Below are positions 36,480-47,872 of a DNA stretch of 64,000 nt, one piece after another. Position 1 is the stretch's first letter. The number at the start of each line of letters is the position of its first letter. The notes beneath the pieces are model-generated. The model was not told the DNA's origin. It did not search any database and was given only the letters and a program-made list of their open reading frames with translations. The DNA is from Datisca glomerata. Lineage: Eukaryota; Streptophyta; Magnoliopsida; Cucurbitales; Datiscaceae. The stretch is from NCBI GenBank assembly GCA_003255025.1, contig QANY01008042.1:248001-312000 (forward strand), given 5' to 3'. Made by a program: the position numbers and the translations under genes.

Positions 36480-36900
36480 TAAATCAAACCTAAATCAAAT
36501 ATAAACAGAGGACAGTGAGAGAACCCTAAATCAAGCCCTAAATGAAACCCTAAATCTAAAAAGAGCCTAAATTAAACATCAAGCCATAAATCAAACCTTA
36601 AATCTAAACAAAGCCTAAATTAAACAGAACCAAAATCTAAACAGAGCCTATATCAAACCCTAAATCAAGCCATAAATCTAAACATACCTAAATCTAAACA
36701 GAGCTTAAATCAAAGCAGAATAAATGGAGAACAATGAGAGAGAGAGCACTCAAGACTAACGGAGAAAATGAGAGAGAGAACAGTCCAACAGACTAGACAT
36801 CGACAGATGAGAGAGAGAGAGAGAGAGGAAAGAGAGAGGCTGAGAGATTATAGAATATTACCATGAGAGCACCGACGACAAATGCAGAGAGAGAGAGAGA
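36480..36900. repeat. degenerate telomere-like CCCTAAATC repeat followed by GA-rich tract
   Basis: AACCCTAAATC, AAGCCTAAATT and similar variants recur roughly every 12-25 bp from 36510 to 36720. They are followed by GA-rich sequence, including GAGAGAGAGAGAGAG at about 36808-36824 and 36886-36902. This may be the leader of an old retroelement or an interstitial telomere-like array. Confidence 0.55.
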
Positions 36901-36904
36901 GAGT

Positions 36905-37667
36905 CAGCGACGAGGAAAGCTTGGAAGACAAAGAGCGAGCGCCTAAAGTTTGCCTGAAGAGGGAGCTGAAGACCAGGGGTGAAAACCGCATGCCCTAGAT
37001 TGTGAAGCTCGAAGGAAAAATGTGAAGCTCAGAGGCAAAATGTCGAATGAAAAATGTGAAGCTCAGAGAAAGGAGAAAACTTCCTTCGTAAGCTTTCGAA
37101 CACCTATAACCTGTTCAATAGGTCAAGTTTTATTTTTTGATCTAACGGTTAGGAGTCTCCTTACCTGATCTAATGGCTAGGAAGATTCCCAGCATCAATG
37201 CCGTGAATTTTTCCGACATCGGAGAGCTTCCCCACATGATAATCTGTTTAATTAGCGAATATTCTCTCTCCTGCCAGCTCACATAAATAATAAAAGCTCG
37301 AATCTTGCCCATATGGCATATGCATGCTCTCTTTTATAGAACAATTATCACAATTATTTGTTGTTTTCATTGCTCAAAACAAGCCTAAAAACACTCATAT
37401 ATTTATATTAAAATAATTTTGCTAACTGTAGTACTACATCATTGACCAGATCTTCGGGAGGAATTTGTCCAGCGTAATCGTGTGTGTATATATATATAAT
37501 TATATTTTATATATGTATGTGTATACTTGATGAAGCCTATTGATATAAGCTATAAAATTACTGTATTTGGTTAAAAAATATCTGGGTCAATTACCATTAT
37601 ATAGAGTATTAGAGATCGGTTGCTTGACAGATAATAAAAAATATAACTATAGTTGGTAAGGAGTGAG
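36905..37667. other. non-coding stretch, no gene recognised
   Basis: It holds a short duplicated AATGTGAAGCTC(A)GAG motif (36995-37065). GATCTAACGGTTAGGAG and GATCTAATGGCTAGGAAG also form a repeated pair (about 37140-37175). The rest is AT-rich. Confidence 0.4.
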
Positions 37668-37936
37668 TAGGGTGTTCACGATTTAATAATAAGATCGAAT
37701 TGAACTGTTCATAAAAAATGTTCGGTTCAGTTCGTTTCTCCGGTTTGATATGAAATTATATATAAAAAATAAAAAATAATAAAAATTTAAAGTTTCGGTT
37801 TGGTTAAAAAATCACCGAAATTTTGGTTCTTTAATTTTCCTGAACCGAGTCAAACCAAATATATATAAAGAACCGACTGAACTTGTCATTTTTTTTATTT
37901 GGTTCGGTCAATTCGATACAAAAAATTTCACCTCTA
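37668..37936. mobile_element. hAT-type MITE of the GGTTCGG family, copy 3 (degraded)
   Basis: TAGGGTGTTCACG at the left and TTTCACCTCTA at the right match the family ends. The body has GGTTCGGTT and GAACCGA blocks. The flanking sequences GGAGTGAG and AAACTGAG agree only partly, so the target duplication is uncertain. Confidence 0.6.
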
Positions 37937-39838
37937 AAACTGAGTGAAGATTATGTTTAGGGTTTAATTTCTACTTAAAATTAACAAGCTGTAACACTTA
38001 GAAGTTAGAAGATGTCAAAGTAAGCATTAGTTTGGACATTTCCATTTATATATGAATATAGGAGCATTTATTTGTATGAATAAATTAGATATCGCAGCAG
38101 CCAAATATGGTTTAAGTTTTGAATTGAGAATAATTTATTTCAGATGTTCTGAAAGATAATAAAGATACTAAATCTAGTCAACCATTGTTAACTAAGACGT
38201 TAAAGCTTATAGATTTAATTCAATTTTATATCAAAATGTATAGTTCCCAATTGATTTTTCTGAAAAATAATGAAATAGTTTAGATGTGTAAGTATGAACT
38301 AATTCAGGTGTAAGGAAGTAATTCACAGTTCGTTACATGTATTAGATATATCTCTTCATCAAGGGTAATTTTAATTACAATATAGACCAATACGGTAGAT
38401 GAGCTGTTTTATATAACTCTAAAAGTAAACTATGTATCTATGTACCTATTTTATGTTAAAATGTACATAGAAACAATTTATGTACCATATATGTATATTA
38501 TACAGTAGAAATTTCTATTTTCAAGTTAATAAATATTTGCTTTCCAGCTCGTTTGTCATCTGTAAATTCTTTTGAACTTCTGGTATATATCATGTCCTAG
38601 CTAATTCATTTGTCCTATATACTAATAGTAAAAGATAATTTACGAAGTAGTGTAGCTGCTTGTAATTATCAAGCCTTGTTATTTTAATAAATTTTGCGTT
38701 AAATTGATATTTATAGAGCTAGGTGGAAATTAAATATGCTCATGAGGTAATATTTCTAGTTTTTTTTTCGATTGTCGTAATATTTGTAGTTGCCTATATT
38801 ATATAATTACTGCATGCGTCATTTTTTTAATTGTCAATGTATACTAAGTCACACTTGCTTGGTCTTTTAATTAACTAAAAATATTCTTTTATCACAAATC
38901 ATGAATTTTCATTCATTAATTTAATGAGTGTAAGGAGTTGATTTAGTATCACTATGTATTAATATTGTTTACAAGTACTTCATTTAACTTTAACCTTAAC
39001 TTTTCCTGACTCAGAAAAGACTTGGCCAAGTGGTCATGATCTTGTATACTCAATTTCAACTCTTAGTTTTCAATTATTTAAGGCGCTTCCTTTTGTAAGG
39101 AGAATTTTGCTTAAAAAATCAATTCAATCTTTTCTATATCACTTAATCATTTGTCATGTGTGATCTGTTAAAGGAAACTAAATAGGAGAATAAAAAAAAT
39201 ATCCATAAGAAGAACCACAATCATACTAATTTTTATGAGAGAATACGGGAGACGTTTGAATCTCTCGATATCAAGGAGCTTTCCTGTTCTTTGTATTTCC
39301 TACTTCATTAGAATAGAAAGGGTTTACAACTTGGTAGAATTAATGCGAATAGAAGGGGTTTACAACTTGGTAGAATTAATGGTTGTAACAATCCTCGTTC
39401 ATCAAGTTATTTATTAAAAGAAAAGAACGTCATGATCAATTCACTTAAATACAAAAAATAAATCTATAATGATCAAGTTATATAACAATTTTTAATTGAT
39501 TTAATAAAGTATTAATCATTTATAAATTTATTAACCTAAAATGATTCGTAAAAAAATTTATGCTTTTGAGATTTGTTTCTAGCTGCGGTACCCTTGGGAA
39601 TTGAACATGCATAATTCGTGGACTGTAATTAATCATGATCCTATCTATATCGATAAATCATACATAAAAAACTCTTACACTTTCAAAGCCGTGCACAGAA
39701 ACTAGATTATATAATGGCATTGAATAACCTATGTTTAACTTACTGGATCACTTCATCTTCTTACAGATAGATTGTTCATCTTAATTATATAATCTCTTAC
39801 AATTAAATTTCATAAAAAAGGTAAAAATTAAGGAGAAA
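37937..39838. other. AT-rich non-coding stretch downstream of the 39.9-kb gene
   Basis: No gene recognised. A 36-bp tandem duplication (GAATAGAA(A/G)GGGTTTACAA) lies at 39311-39382 and creates a repetitive 60-codon frame with no gene-like features. Confidence 0.5.
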
Positions 39839-39860
39839 TAATAATAATAATAATAATAAT
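39839..39860. repeat. (AAT)n microsatellite in the 3' UTR
   Basis: Seven consecutive AAT triplets lie 20-40 bases after the stop codon of the 130-residue gene. Confidence 0.95.
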
Positions 39861-39880
39861 TGTATAGAGTGTAATGAGAT

Positions 39881-40273
39881 CTACATGAAAAAGGTTCGAG
39901 GTCGATCAGGTCCAGCCAAAGAAGGATAATTAGAGAGAGAGACGCCCATAATAGGAATAGCAAAAGAGGTTTCCATTAAGACCCTTTGTTGGAAAGCATC
40001 AAAGCTAGTACCTGCTTCAATTATATCTTTCAAAAAATTCTTGTAATACTCCTTTATCTTTCTCAACATGCTTATGTATTGAAGTTTTAGCCACCTCAAT
40101 CTTACCCTCCTGAACATCCTCAACAGCACCACTGCTCGCCGCGGTTTCTTTCCACCAAGACGTGCCACGGGCAATTTTCGTCTACGCAACTGGATTCCGC
40201 GACGGACCGACCTTCGAAATTCATTTTGGACTAATTGGTTTGGAGAGGGGATTACATAATCAACTTGAGCCAT
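39881..40273 (-). CDS. small basic protein, plant-specific, function unknown
   Basis: Intronless gene of 130 residues (MAQVDYVIPSPNQLVQNEF...). I chose the ATG at 40273 because a TATA box (CTTATATAAT on the minus strand, 40337-40346) lies about 65 bases upstream. The longer upstream open frame would start 5' of that TATA box. Residues 20-65 are very basic (RRSVRRGIQLRRRK, GGKKPRRAVVLLRMFRRVRLRW). They are followed by a helical segment (MLRKIKEYYKNFLKDIIEAG) and a conserved-looking C-terminus (QQRVLMETSFAIPIMGVSLSNYP). There is no membrane segment or signal peptide. The pattern resembles a family of short uncharacterised plant proteins with a C-terminal FAxPxMGVS motif, but I cannot assign a function. 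The frame is clean and the composition differs from the flanking AT-rich DNA. Confidence 0.75.
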   Translation of the reverse strand: MAQVDYVIPSPNQLVQNEFRRSVRRGIQLRRRKLPVARLGGKKPRRAVVLLRMFRRVRLRWLKLQYISMLRKIKEYYKNFLKDIIEAGTSFDAFQQRVLMETSFAIPIMGVSLSNYPSLAGPDRPRTFFM

Positions 40274-40336
40274 GTGAGTTTGTGTGTCTGTGAGAGAGAA
40301 TGTGAAGATGAGAAATATAAGAAGAGGGCAGAGCTT

Positions 40337-40346
40337 ATTATATAAG
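40337..40346 (-). promoter_or_regulatory. TATA box of the small basic-protein gene
   Basis: CTTATATAAT on the minus strand lies 64 bases upstream of the chosen start codon and sets the leader at roughly 30-40 bases. Confidence 0.65.
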
Positions 40347-40519
40347 AAAGAGCCGCTGATTGACTCAATTAAGCCTCTAGCGAGTTGGACAAAAGAATAT
40401 TTGAGGAACCATAGGGCCAACGAGAGAGATGTTTTTTTTATCAACTCAGTCCACATGATTTTATGGTTTTTGTTTTTCTTTCTGCCTTACAAGCAACATG
40501 CAATATTATATGGAGAATA

Positions 40520-41507
40520 CATATTATTAATCTAAAGTTTAGAATTTTATTTAATAGTATTTTCTCTATTTTATTACGTTATTTGGTCGATCACAAGCTG
40601 AATAAAGATTTATGTTACTTTAATTAATTTTGCAAAAAGGAAAAAACAAAAAAGAAGTTTGCTACCTGATACAAATGTCAGGTAATTTTGATTTTCATGA
40701 CACAAATAATAACTTAATGATCAATAGAATATGATGATCGGATCAGTAAAGTTGTGAATGTAATACCCATCTACACCGACCTAACCATATTATATTTGAG
40801 CTGTTACATGGCAGTTATGCTATTAATCTCCTTGCTTAGTATAAAATTAATTCATAGTTCTCTTCTGACTCATGTTGCTTTAATTATATGATGGCCAAAT
40901 CAGATTTAGTTTGCAATAATGCAAGAAAACTAGATTATCAATTAAGTTTTAAAAAAACAAAGAAAACAAAATTAATTCAATATCCTATGAAACTAGACTA
41001 AGTGTCGGTGCTAGGAAAAAATACTAGAAATTAATGATTTATCATGCTTAATCATCTGCAATAAATCTTTTTATAAAACTAATCTTCGAGTATAATTTAA
41101 TTTATCATATTCTCTTTTCTTGTTTGTTTGTAACATGTTTTCATATTCCTGATCTATATTTCTGTTTTTTATTAGTCGTATTACGTATATTTAATTTGGT
41201 ATCTATTTTTAGCCAGCGCAGCACAACTTATGATCTCGTTATTACTATCGTCCAAAGTTTAAGTTGATTTAATGGAAATTAATGTATAGGAAATTTTGGG
41301 AAGTAAATATTGACCACATTACTGTAAAGGTAAGTTTTTGGAACTCAAAATGCCACCTAAGCTAGGTATTCTCTCGACCCTTTAAACAGACAACCCTAAT
41401 TTACGCTAATAGAATAAAATTTATACATAGAAGATCAGTGTTTGCCCTAACCCTAGACGCAGCCTTTTACCATTAATTTTTTTTATAGCAGAGAGAAGCA
41501 TCAATCA
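40520..41507. other. upstream region of the left F-box relic
   Basis: AT-rich and non-coding. A telo-box-like CCCTAACCCTAG lies at 41435-41446. Parts (TTTTTAGCCAGCGCAGCACA near 41209) resemble the sequence upstream of the right F-box pseudogene (TTTTAGCCAGCACAATGACG near 58965), which suggests a shared origin. Confidence 0.45.
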
Positions 41508-41640
41508 ATGGCAGGAAACTCAGACTTTGTCACTGAAGATACAATACTCGACATCTTCGTCAATCTGCGATTCATATGTTTATCGAGATCATGGAGCTTT
41601 ATATTATTATCTTAAGCCCTGAGATCATTGATCTTGTTTT
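41508..41640 (+). pseudogene. truncated F-box gene relic
   Basis: F-box proteins are substrate receptors of SCF ubiquitin ligases. ATG 41508 opens MAGNSDFVTEDTILDIFVNL, the start of an F-box, and continues RFICLSRSWSF. The middle of the F-box (the PVKSLA-type segment) is deleted in frame. A stop follows a few residues later at TCTTAAGCC. The same TTATCTTAAGCCCTGAG string occurs in the paralogous relic at 59298, so the two share ancestry. No F-box-associated domain follows. Confidence 0.6.
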
Positions 41641-41784
41641 GAGTTAGAATTGATTAATATTATATTCTTGATTTCGGTTAAAATGCAAATATGCTTTGTT
41701 TAAACGCTCTGCTTTCAGTTACTGGCTTACTGCTCTGCTTCAAACTGTGTCTATGAGTATGACAATTATTTTGTGCTTAAAAAC

Positions 41785-43066
41785 TAGGGGTGTAAAAAAC
41801 CGATTACCCCTACCTCTGCTCAGCCCCTTCTCATTTCTCTCACTTTTCACACTTCTCAGCCCCTCTTTCTCAACTTTCCCAGCCTCCCTCACTTCTCTGC
41901 CCATCTTTCTCTCACTTCTCAAGGATGCTTCCAAGTTCTTCTCCATCTCTCTTACTCTCTGACGGCTAGATCCAAGATCCGGTGCTGTCCATGGTGAGGT
42001 CGACGTCTCCATTGTTGCAGACAAAGATTCCCGCATTTCTAATGTTTTCTTCCTCTAATCACCAATTAGTTTTTTTCTTTTTCATTTTAGTAATTTTTAG
42101 TTGCATGCTAGCTGATTGTTAGGGTTTGTTAGATTTAAGGTTTGTGGATCTTCAAAATGGTAGATTTGAGATTTTGGTCTTTTGAAAATGGTAGATTTAA
42201 TGTCTGTGGCATCTTAAAAATTGTGGATTTTAGCCAATGGAGTCAATCGGGATGTAGTATGCCAAATTTTAGTCAATGGAGTCTTAAAAATGGTGCATTT
42301 TTGCTTCTCTCTTTTGGATCTGTATGCCAAATTTGTCTATATTATAACCAACGTAGGCTTTCTGATTCTCATTATCTAGTTTCGAATCGTTTAAAAATGG
42401 TAGATCTAAAGCTTGAATGTTCCGGAACGGTTGATTTTAGAGAAATTTTCAGGATGAGCCCGGTCTTTAATGATATAAATACCCTTCTCCGAATTTTAAC
42501 TATGGCTTTTTGTACCGTGAAGAGTAATCGTGTCCTTTTTATTTTAAAACTCATTGAGCTCACAATTTGTCACTTATTTCTTTTTCTCTTTTATTTTGTT
42601 TTCTCTCTAATTTAGGGTTCTCTTATAAGTATTCTTCGTTTTTCCAACTTCTTCACATGGACCCTCTTTCTCTCTCTTTTTTATTTCTATTTTATCATTC
42701 ATTTAATCAAGCTATCACTTGTTTCCTCCATTGATAGAGGAAGGGGTCCGAAAATGTAGAAAAAAATGGAATGAATGGATTTTTGTTGGTGGAGAACGGG
42801 AAAGAAAAGAATGGAACAAAAATTGATAAGGGTCTACAAAAAGAAAGGATAATTGTGTCAATTTCTCCCTCCGGAAAACCAACTATCATTGAAAATAGAG
42901 TTTAGTTCTGAAATTTTTTTCTGCAATTTTTCATGAAACTTCAGTTCGGTTCGATTATTTTTCAACTGACGGTTTGGTTCAATTCACTTTATGGTCGAAT
43001 CAAATATTTTGATTCGGTTCATTTTTTCTTCAAATAATCGATCGGGCCGAACCGATTGTACTCCTA
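41785..43066. mobile_element. longer element with GGTTCGG-family ends, copy 4
   Basis: The left end TAGGGGTGTAAAAAACCGATTA and the right end AACCGATTGTACTCCTA match the MITE family, with family-type GGTTCGGTTC blocks at 42950-43060. The 1.28-kb interior is different. It has CT-rich sequence (41800-41950), then repeats of TTAAAAATGGTAGATTT type (42150-42300 and 42390-42410). No clean 8-bp target duplication is visible (TTAAAAAC versus GTTAAAAT), so the element may be a composite. Confidence 0.5.
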
Positions 43067-43345
43067 GTTAAAATGTGTACTGAATTTATACTAGAAATTA
43101 TCAAATCACCAGAATAAATGAAAAGAATGAAACTAAATGTTATAATATTTATGAGACGTACGTTTTTATCTAATTAAGAGTAAATTTATTTGATGGATTC
43201 ATATTAAATGGTCCGCAGGGTATGCATTGTGCATATTTCAATAGCTAGCACCCGCTTGCTTCAATTATATATTTCTGGCCGAACAGACCCCTCAAGAGCA
43301 TCTGAAGCTAGCAGATGACGTTTGCTTAATTATGTTGTGTTCAAT

Positions 43346-43843
43346 TGAATATGAGATAAAGTCTTTATCGGTATAAACTGTATTTTTAAAATTCTAAGAA
43401 CTCATATTGAACACATCACGAATCAAATAACTGAAAAGTAAAATCTTACATGAAGTCATGATAGTAGATCGTAATTTAGAACCGAGTGATTGACCTTTCA
43501 GATCTATCATAGAATCCCATTTGATTAAGCCTCTTTGTTTTCTCTCTAACGATGAGATATTATAGAGAATAGAATGATTTCACTTCATCGTGTGATCTGA
43601 GAACCATAACCACTTATATATAACATATCTATTATCTTTTGGTATTTCTATTTTAGTCCATCATAAAAAATAGAAATTACCCTAAAATCTTTACACATCA
43701 AAATGTTCACAACTTATTAGATACATTAAAAGTCAAATTACCCAAACATAGTTGATTACTTTTAATTAAGTTTAACCTTATTTGACAGTCTGCAATACAT
43801 AATTATTCACATATAAGTCCAACGATGGATTAATGATCCAACA
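43346..43843 (-). mobile_element. 3' LTR of a Ty1/copia element, minus strand
   Basis: On the minus strand CCAAGTGGGAGAT, a canonical copia purine tract, is followed by TGTTGGATCATT (LTR start at 43843). The LTR runs about 500 bp to a CTCATATTCA end. Only about 90 bp of internal sequence (43844-43934) remains before the CACTA element begins. The rest of this copia copy is not found here. Confidence 0.65.
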
Positions 43844-44500
43844 ATCTCCCACTTGGACTATATGTGTAACCTTATAATTATGTTTTGCAGAAATAACCGA
43901 ACGAGCTCAACTTTACTGTCATTAACGAAATGTATATTACAAGAAAAACATCTTTTAGCTATCAAACTTTTAACCACAAAGTAAAATTCGTGGATAAAAG
44001 CCTCCTTTGGTGACCAACATTTTTTGTTGGTCACAAAAGGCCCTAATATTTCATCCAGGAAAGGAAATTTTTTCTTAGATTTTTGCTGATGAATATAGAA
44101 ATTCGTTGGTAAAAGGTACTGCTTTATTGACCAAATAATATATTGGTCGACAAAAGTTCTACTTTTGCCGACTAATTAAGTTTTTCATTCTCATAGATTG
44201 CCATAAAATGACCCTGTTTAAAGAGAACAATAAAATCTCTCACTTCCCTCAGCTCCCCTCACCCTGCGAGCAGAATTCATTTCCCCTCCCCTCACCCCGA
44301 GACATAGCTCCTTCGTTGTCACCGAGCTCTCCTTCTTCTTTTACGTCGTTTGTAGCAAACATCTTCCTTCTTCTTCTTCTTCTTCAACTATTCTTTCTAC
44401 AGATTAAAAGATAGGGCTTTGTTCTTACAATGATTTTTTGAGAAATCGATACTTGTGGTCCACAATTTTTGAAGATATTTTTGTTTTGGAGATTCTGCAG

Positions 44501-46254
44501 GTATGTATAAACTCAATTTTGTTCATTTTTTATTTATTTGGTAGGAGAACTATGAAATTTTAGTATCCCCGAAGCATTAATCACTACTGAGATGGGTACT
44601 ATGTTTTCCGAGAACGACGTTATATTGTGATTGGGATTGTCTCAATTCTTTCTGTTTCTTTGTTGTTAATTTTTTATAGTTTATACATTAATGGATATGA
44701 TTTCTTTGGTGCTACTGGCACTTCGTGACTAGTCAAAGATTCGAGCTGTAAACTCACAATATAGACATGAAAAAAGGAATAGAACTACAGCATTAAGAAC
44801 TGAACTAGAACTGCCAAGCTATTTTAGACACTCCGCCTGGGGAGTACGGTCGCAAGACCGAAACGACGAATACGGCTTGATTCCCTTATCTTTGAGACTA
44901 CCCTTAGGACTCAAGCGAGCGCTCCTAATTCCATTCGGTTTGCAAGCGGCAGTGAGTTAGGAGGGGAGGAAAGATATGATGAAAGGTCCGATTACGCCTA
45001 TTCCTAATCCTAAATGGAATGTAAGGACGGAGGGGCAAGCATCTCCGGGGCATAATCTTTCAGCTTTCCCAAGACCTCTGCTTCTTAGTGAGAGTTGGAA
45101 TAATAGTTCCAACCTAATTCTTTTCTTTTTTTTTACTTTATGAATCTCTGTATGTGCATCGTACTTTCATAATGTCTTAGCATCAATTATTTTTACAGGG
45201 CTTTCGCTGTGTTGTGTGATTTTTCTGCTAAATTACTTGATTGGCAATTTGGTCATCTTATTAGAACTATTTAGAATTTGTTTAACAACCAACGGTTGTT
45301 CCAATGACAACATCAACTACCTATCTTCTTTCACTTTGACTGACTACACAAAATAAATTTGCTACATCTTTGATTAAGTAGTAGCTAGGTCAGGCCTTCT
45401 TTAGCTTGAAAGCAACTTACTTTCTATCCATATCAAGCTACCCAAAAGAAAAACTGTCTCATTCTATCCATTTCTATAAGCAAGTTGTTAATTGAGTTGT
45501 CATTGGTAGTAGTTTGGGTGTTTTTCTGGGCATTGTAGTGTCCACATCATGTACAGAGATGCAATTAATTACCATACTTTGGGTAGTTATTGAAACTTTC
45601 TTGTCCTCATAACTTAGCTTAAATATTTTGTGTTAGTTGAAGGGTAAATATAATTCTCAACTAAACTCTTATCATTTTAATAAACTTAACCTTATACTCT
45701 ACTGTTATGAATTGGATGTGAGTGATTCCATCTTGTCTTTTGACAATGAAGATTGGACCTACTTAGCTGGCTTCCATAGGATTTGGTTTTGGGAAAGCTT
45801 AGAACACTTGAGCTTTAGTCATTAAGGGCAATCTTTGCCAATACACATTTTTAGTGGGAATTTGATACATTTAAGCGGAGGTCATTTTATGGTAATGAGA
45901 AGGTACATATATAGACCAAATTATCATACATGTGAGAATTAAGTGATTCTTTATGGTGTATTTTTTCATGATAATATCAATTCAGGCTTTTAGCTTGAGT
46001 TTCAAGTTGTTGGATTGACTCTAAAACATCACTAAAGTTGTAGTTCATGTCCGTAGTCATTGATTTTTTTTGCGCTCTTGTTGTATTAGTTTCCTTTACT
46101 TAGCCATCTAGAGTTATGATATTGAACTAGATATTTCCCATCATCTTCCAAATAATAGTTAGTTAAATTAGGGATATTTAACTTCTATTAAAGGTTTTAT
46201 TTGCTTAGGGATATTTTACTATGAAGTTGCTCTAAATAGTTATTTAATTTACAG
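44501..46254 (+). other. predicted leader intron of the CACTA transposase gene
   Basis: Donor CTGCAG|GTATGT at 44500/44501 and acceptor TTTAATTTACAG at 46254 flank 1.75 kb. The segment ends 9 bases before the transposase ATG. It contains the mitochondrial-type insert described next. Otherwise it is AT-rich without genes; the frame at 45637-45825 shows nothing recognisable. Confidence 0.5.
44829..45115. other. nuclear insertion of mitochondrial DNA (NUMT)
   Basis: An abrupt GC-richer block of about 290 bp. Its start, CTCCGCCTGGGGAGTACGGT followed by CGCAAGACCGAAAC, is the conserved 900-region of plant mitochondrial small-subunit rRNA (rrn18). The rest (ACTCAAGCGAGCGCTCC, GGAGGGGCAAGCATCTCCGG) has the style of plant mitochondrial spacer DNA. 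The rRNA match stops after about 35 bases, so the donor was probably a recombined mitochondrial spacer carrying an rrn18 scrap. Confidence 0.65.
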
Positions 46255-46263
46255 AGTGACAAA

Positions 46264-47750
46264 ATGGACAAGAGTTGGATAACAAAATCCTAATAGATTG
46301 TCCAAGGAGTATATTAATGGTATTTCATAATTTATGAGCGTGACCAATAATTATCTCAATGTAGAGGGGAAAACTCGTTGTCCATGTAAAAAATGTCTTA
46401 ATTCAAGACAATTATCTTTAATAGAAGTTAAAATACATTTGTGCCAATATGGAATGACATTGAGCTATGTTCATTGGGTGTTTCACGGTGAAGAGATACA
46501 AAGATATAACCATTCACCAAATATGAAGATGAATAGTACTACATCTCACCTTGGTGGTGGTGGTGATGATGATGGTGATGGTGTGAAGATAAGAAAAATG
46601 TTAGATAACATGTGTGGTTTTTTTGGGATGAACATGAATGGTGAACGAGTTGGAGAGGATAATACTGATAGAATACATCTAAATGCAGAGACGTTAGATA
46701 GATTTAGTGATTTTTTAGTGAAGTTGAATAAGAACTTTATCCTGGTTGTCAAAAGTATACTTCACTATCTTTTATTGTGAAATTGGTGGATATCAAAGTG
46801 CTTAATCATTGGAGCAATAAGTCATTTGACCAATTATTTGAAGTTTTAAATGGTTCTCATCTAGTAGGCTAAAAAAATTCCAGCCTCTTACTGTGAAGCC
46901 AAAAAAAATTAAGATATTTAGGGTTGGGATATAACACCATTCATTCTTGTAAATATGGTAATGCTTTATTCTGGAAAGAGAGTGAAGGAAAAGACAAATG
47001 TCCTGCATATGGTTAACCAAGATATAAAATGGATGATGGGAAATGTAAAAAAGTTCCCCAAAAAGTTTTACGTCACTTTCCTGTTATACCCAGACTTCAA
47101 AGATTGTTCAAGTCAAAAGACACATCGTCCGATATGAGATGGCACAAGGAGAAACATGTCAACGTTGAAGGTGTATTGAGACATCCTTCTGATTCAGAAG
47201 GCTGGAAGGATCTTGATAAGCAATATAGTAGGCTTGTAAAAGATGCCCGAAATGTAAGATTAGGACTTGCAACAGATGTATTTAATCCATTCATAAATAT
47301 GAGCGACTCATATAGCATGTGGCTAGTCATATTAGTACCTTATACCTTCCTCCTTGAAAGTGTATGAAAGAATCATTCTTTATGATGGCGTTACTAATTT
47401 CTGGTCCAAGATCACCCGGTAAAGATATTGATGTGTATTTGCAGCCATTGATAGATGAGTTAAAACAATTGTAGGATGGGGTGCATTAATTCTGGGGAAT
47501 CTTTTACTATGTATGTTGTTGGGTTGTGGACAATAAATGACTTTCTAGCGTATGGAGATTTTTCTGGTTGGACATCTTCGTTGAGGTTGTGAAGTAAAAT
47601 ATCTTACATGGGACATCAACATTATTTTCCTTGTGATCATATGTGGCGGAGGAGTAGATTGCATGACGGTAAACAAGAGTTTCGTGATGCACCAAGAAAG
47701 TTGACAAGAGAAGATACATTTAGGTAGTTAGATCAAATTCAATTTTAATA
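46264..47750 (+). pseudogene. CACTA TNP2-type transposase, broken
   Basis: Transposase of En/Spm-type elements. It begins MDKSWITK at 46264 and shifts frame to NRLSKEYINGIS. It continues in 46334-46780 with the Transposase-associated domain (GKTRCPCKKCLNSRQ, HLCQYGMTLSYVHWVFHGEE). The next parts read as SYYEAKK-like and LGYNTIHSCKYGNA-like sequence at 46850-46980, then 47029-47367 (PRLQRLFKSKDTSSDMRWHK, RHPSDSEGWKDLDKQYS, VRLGLATDVFNPF). The end, after further shifts, includes ISGPRSPGKDIDVYLQPLID (about 47395-47455) and CDHMWRRSRLHDGKQEFRDA (47635-47692). At least five frameshifts or stops are needed. It follows the leader intron and precedes the second CACTA gene. Confidence 0.85.
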
Positions 47751-47872
47751 GAGAGAATGTATCTTTTCTTGATCATTGATTTCGTCAGGTGAATCAAAAT
47801 ATTATTTTAGTACTTTTAATAATGTTCAGTATATAATAATTAATGACTCAACTTTTATTGCATTTTGGATAG

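Noticed and set aside
40274..40456. N-terminal extension of the 130-residue protein to 191 residues
   Set aside because: The extension would span the TATA box at 40337-40346; the start at 40273 fits the promoter.
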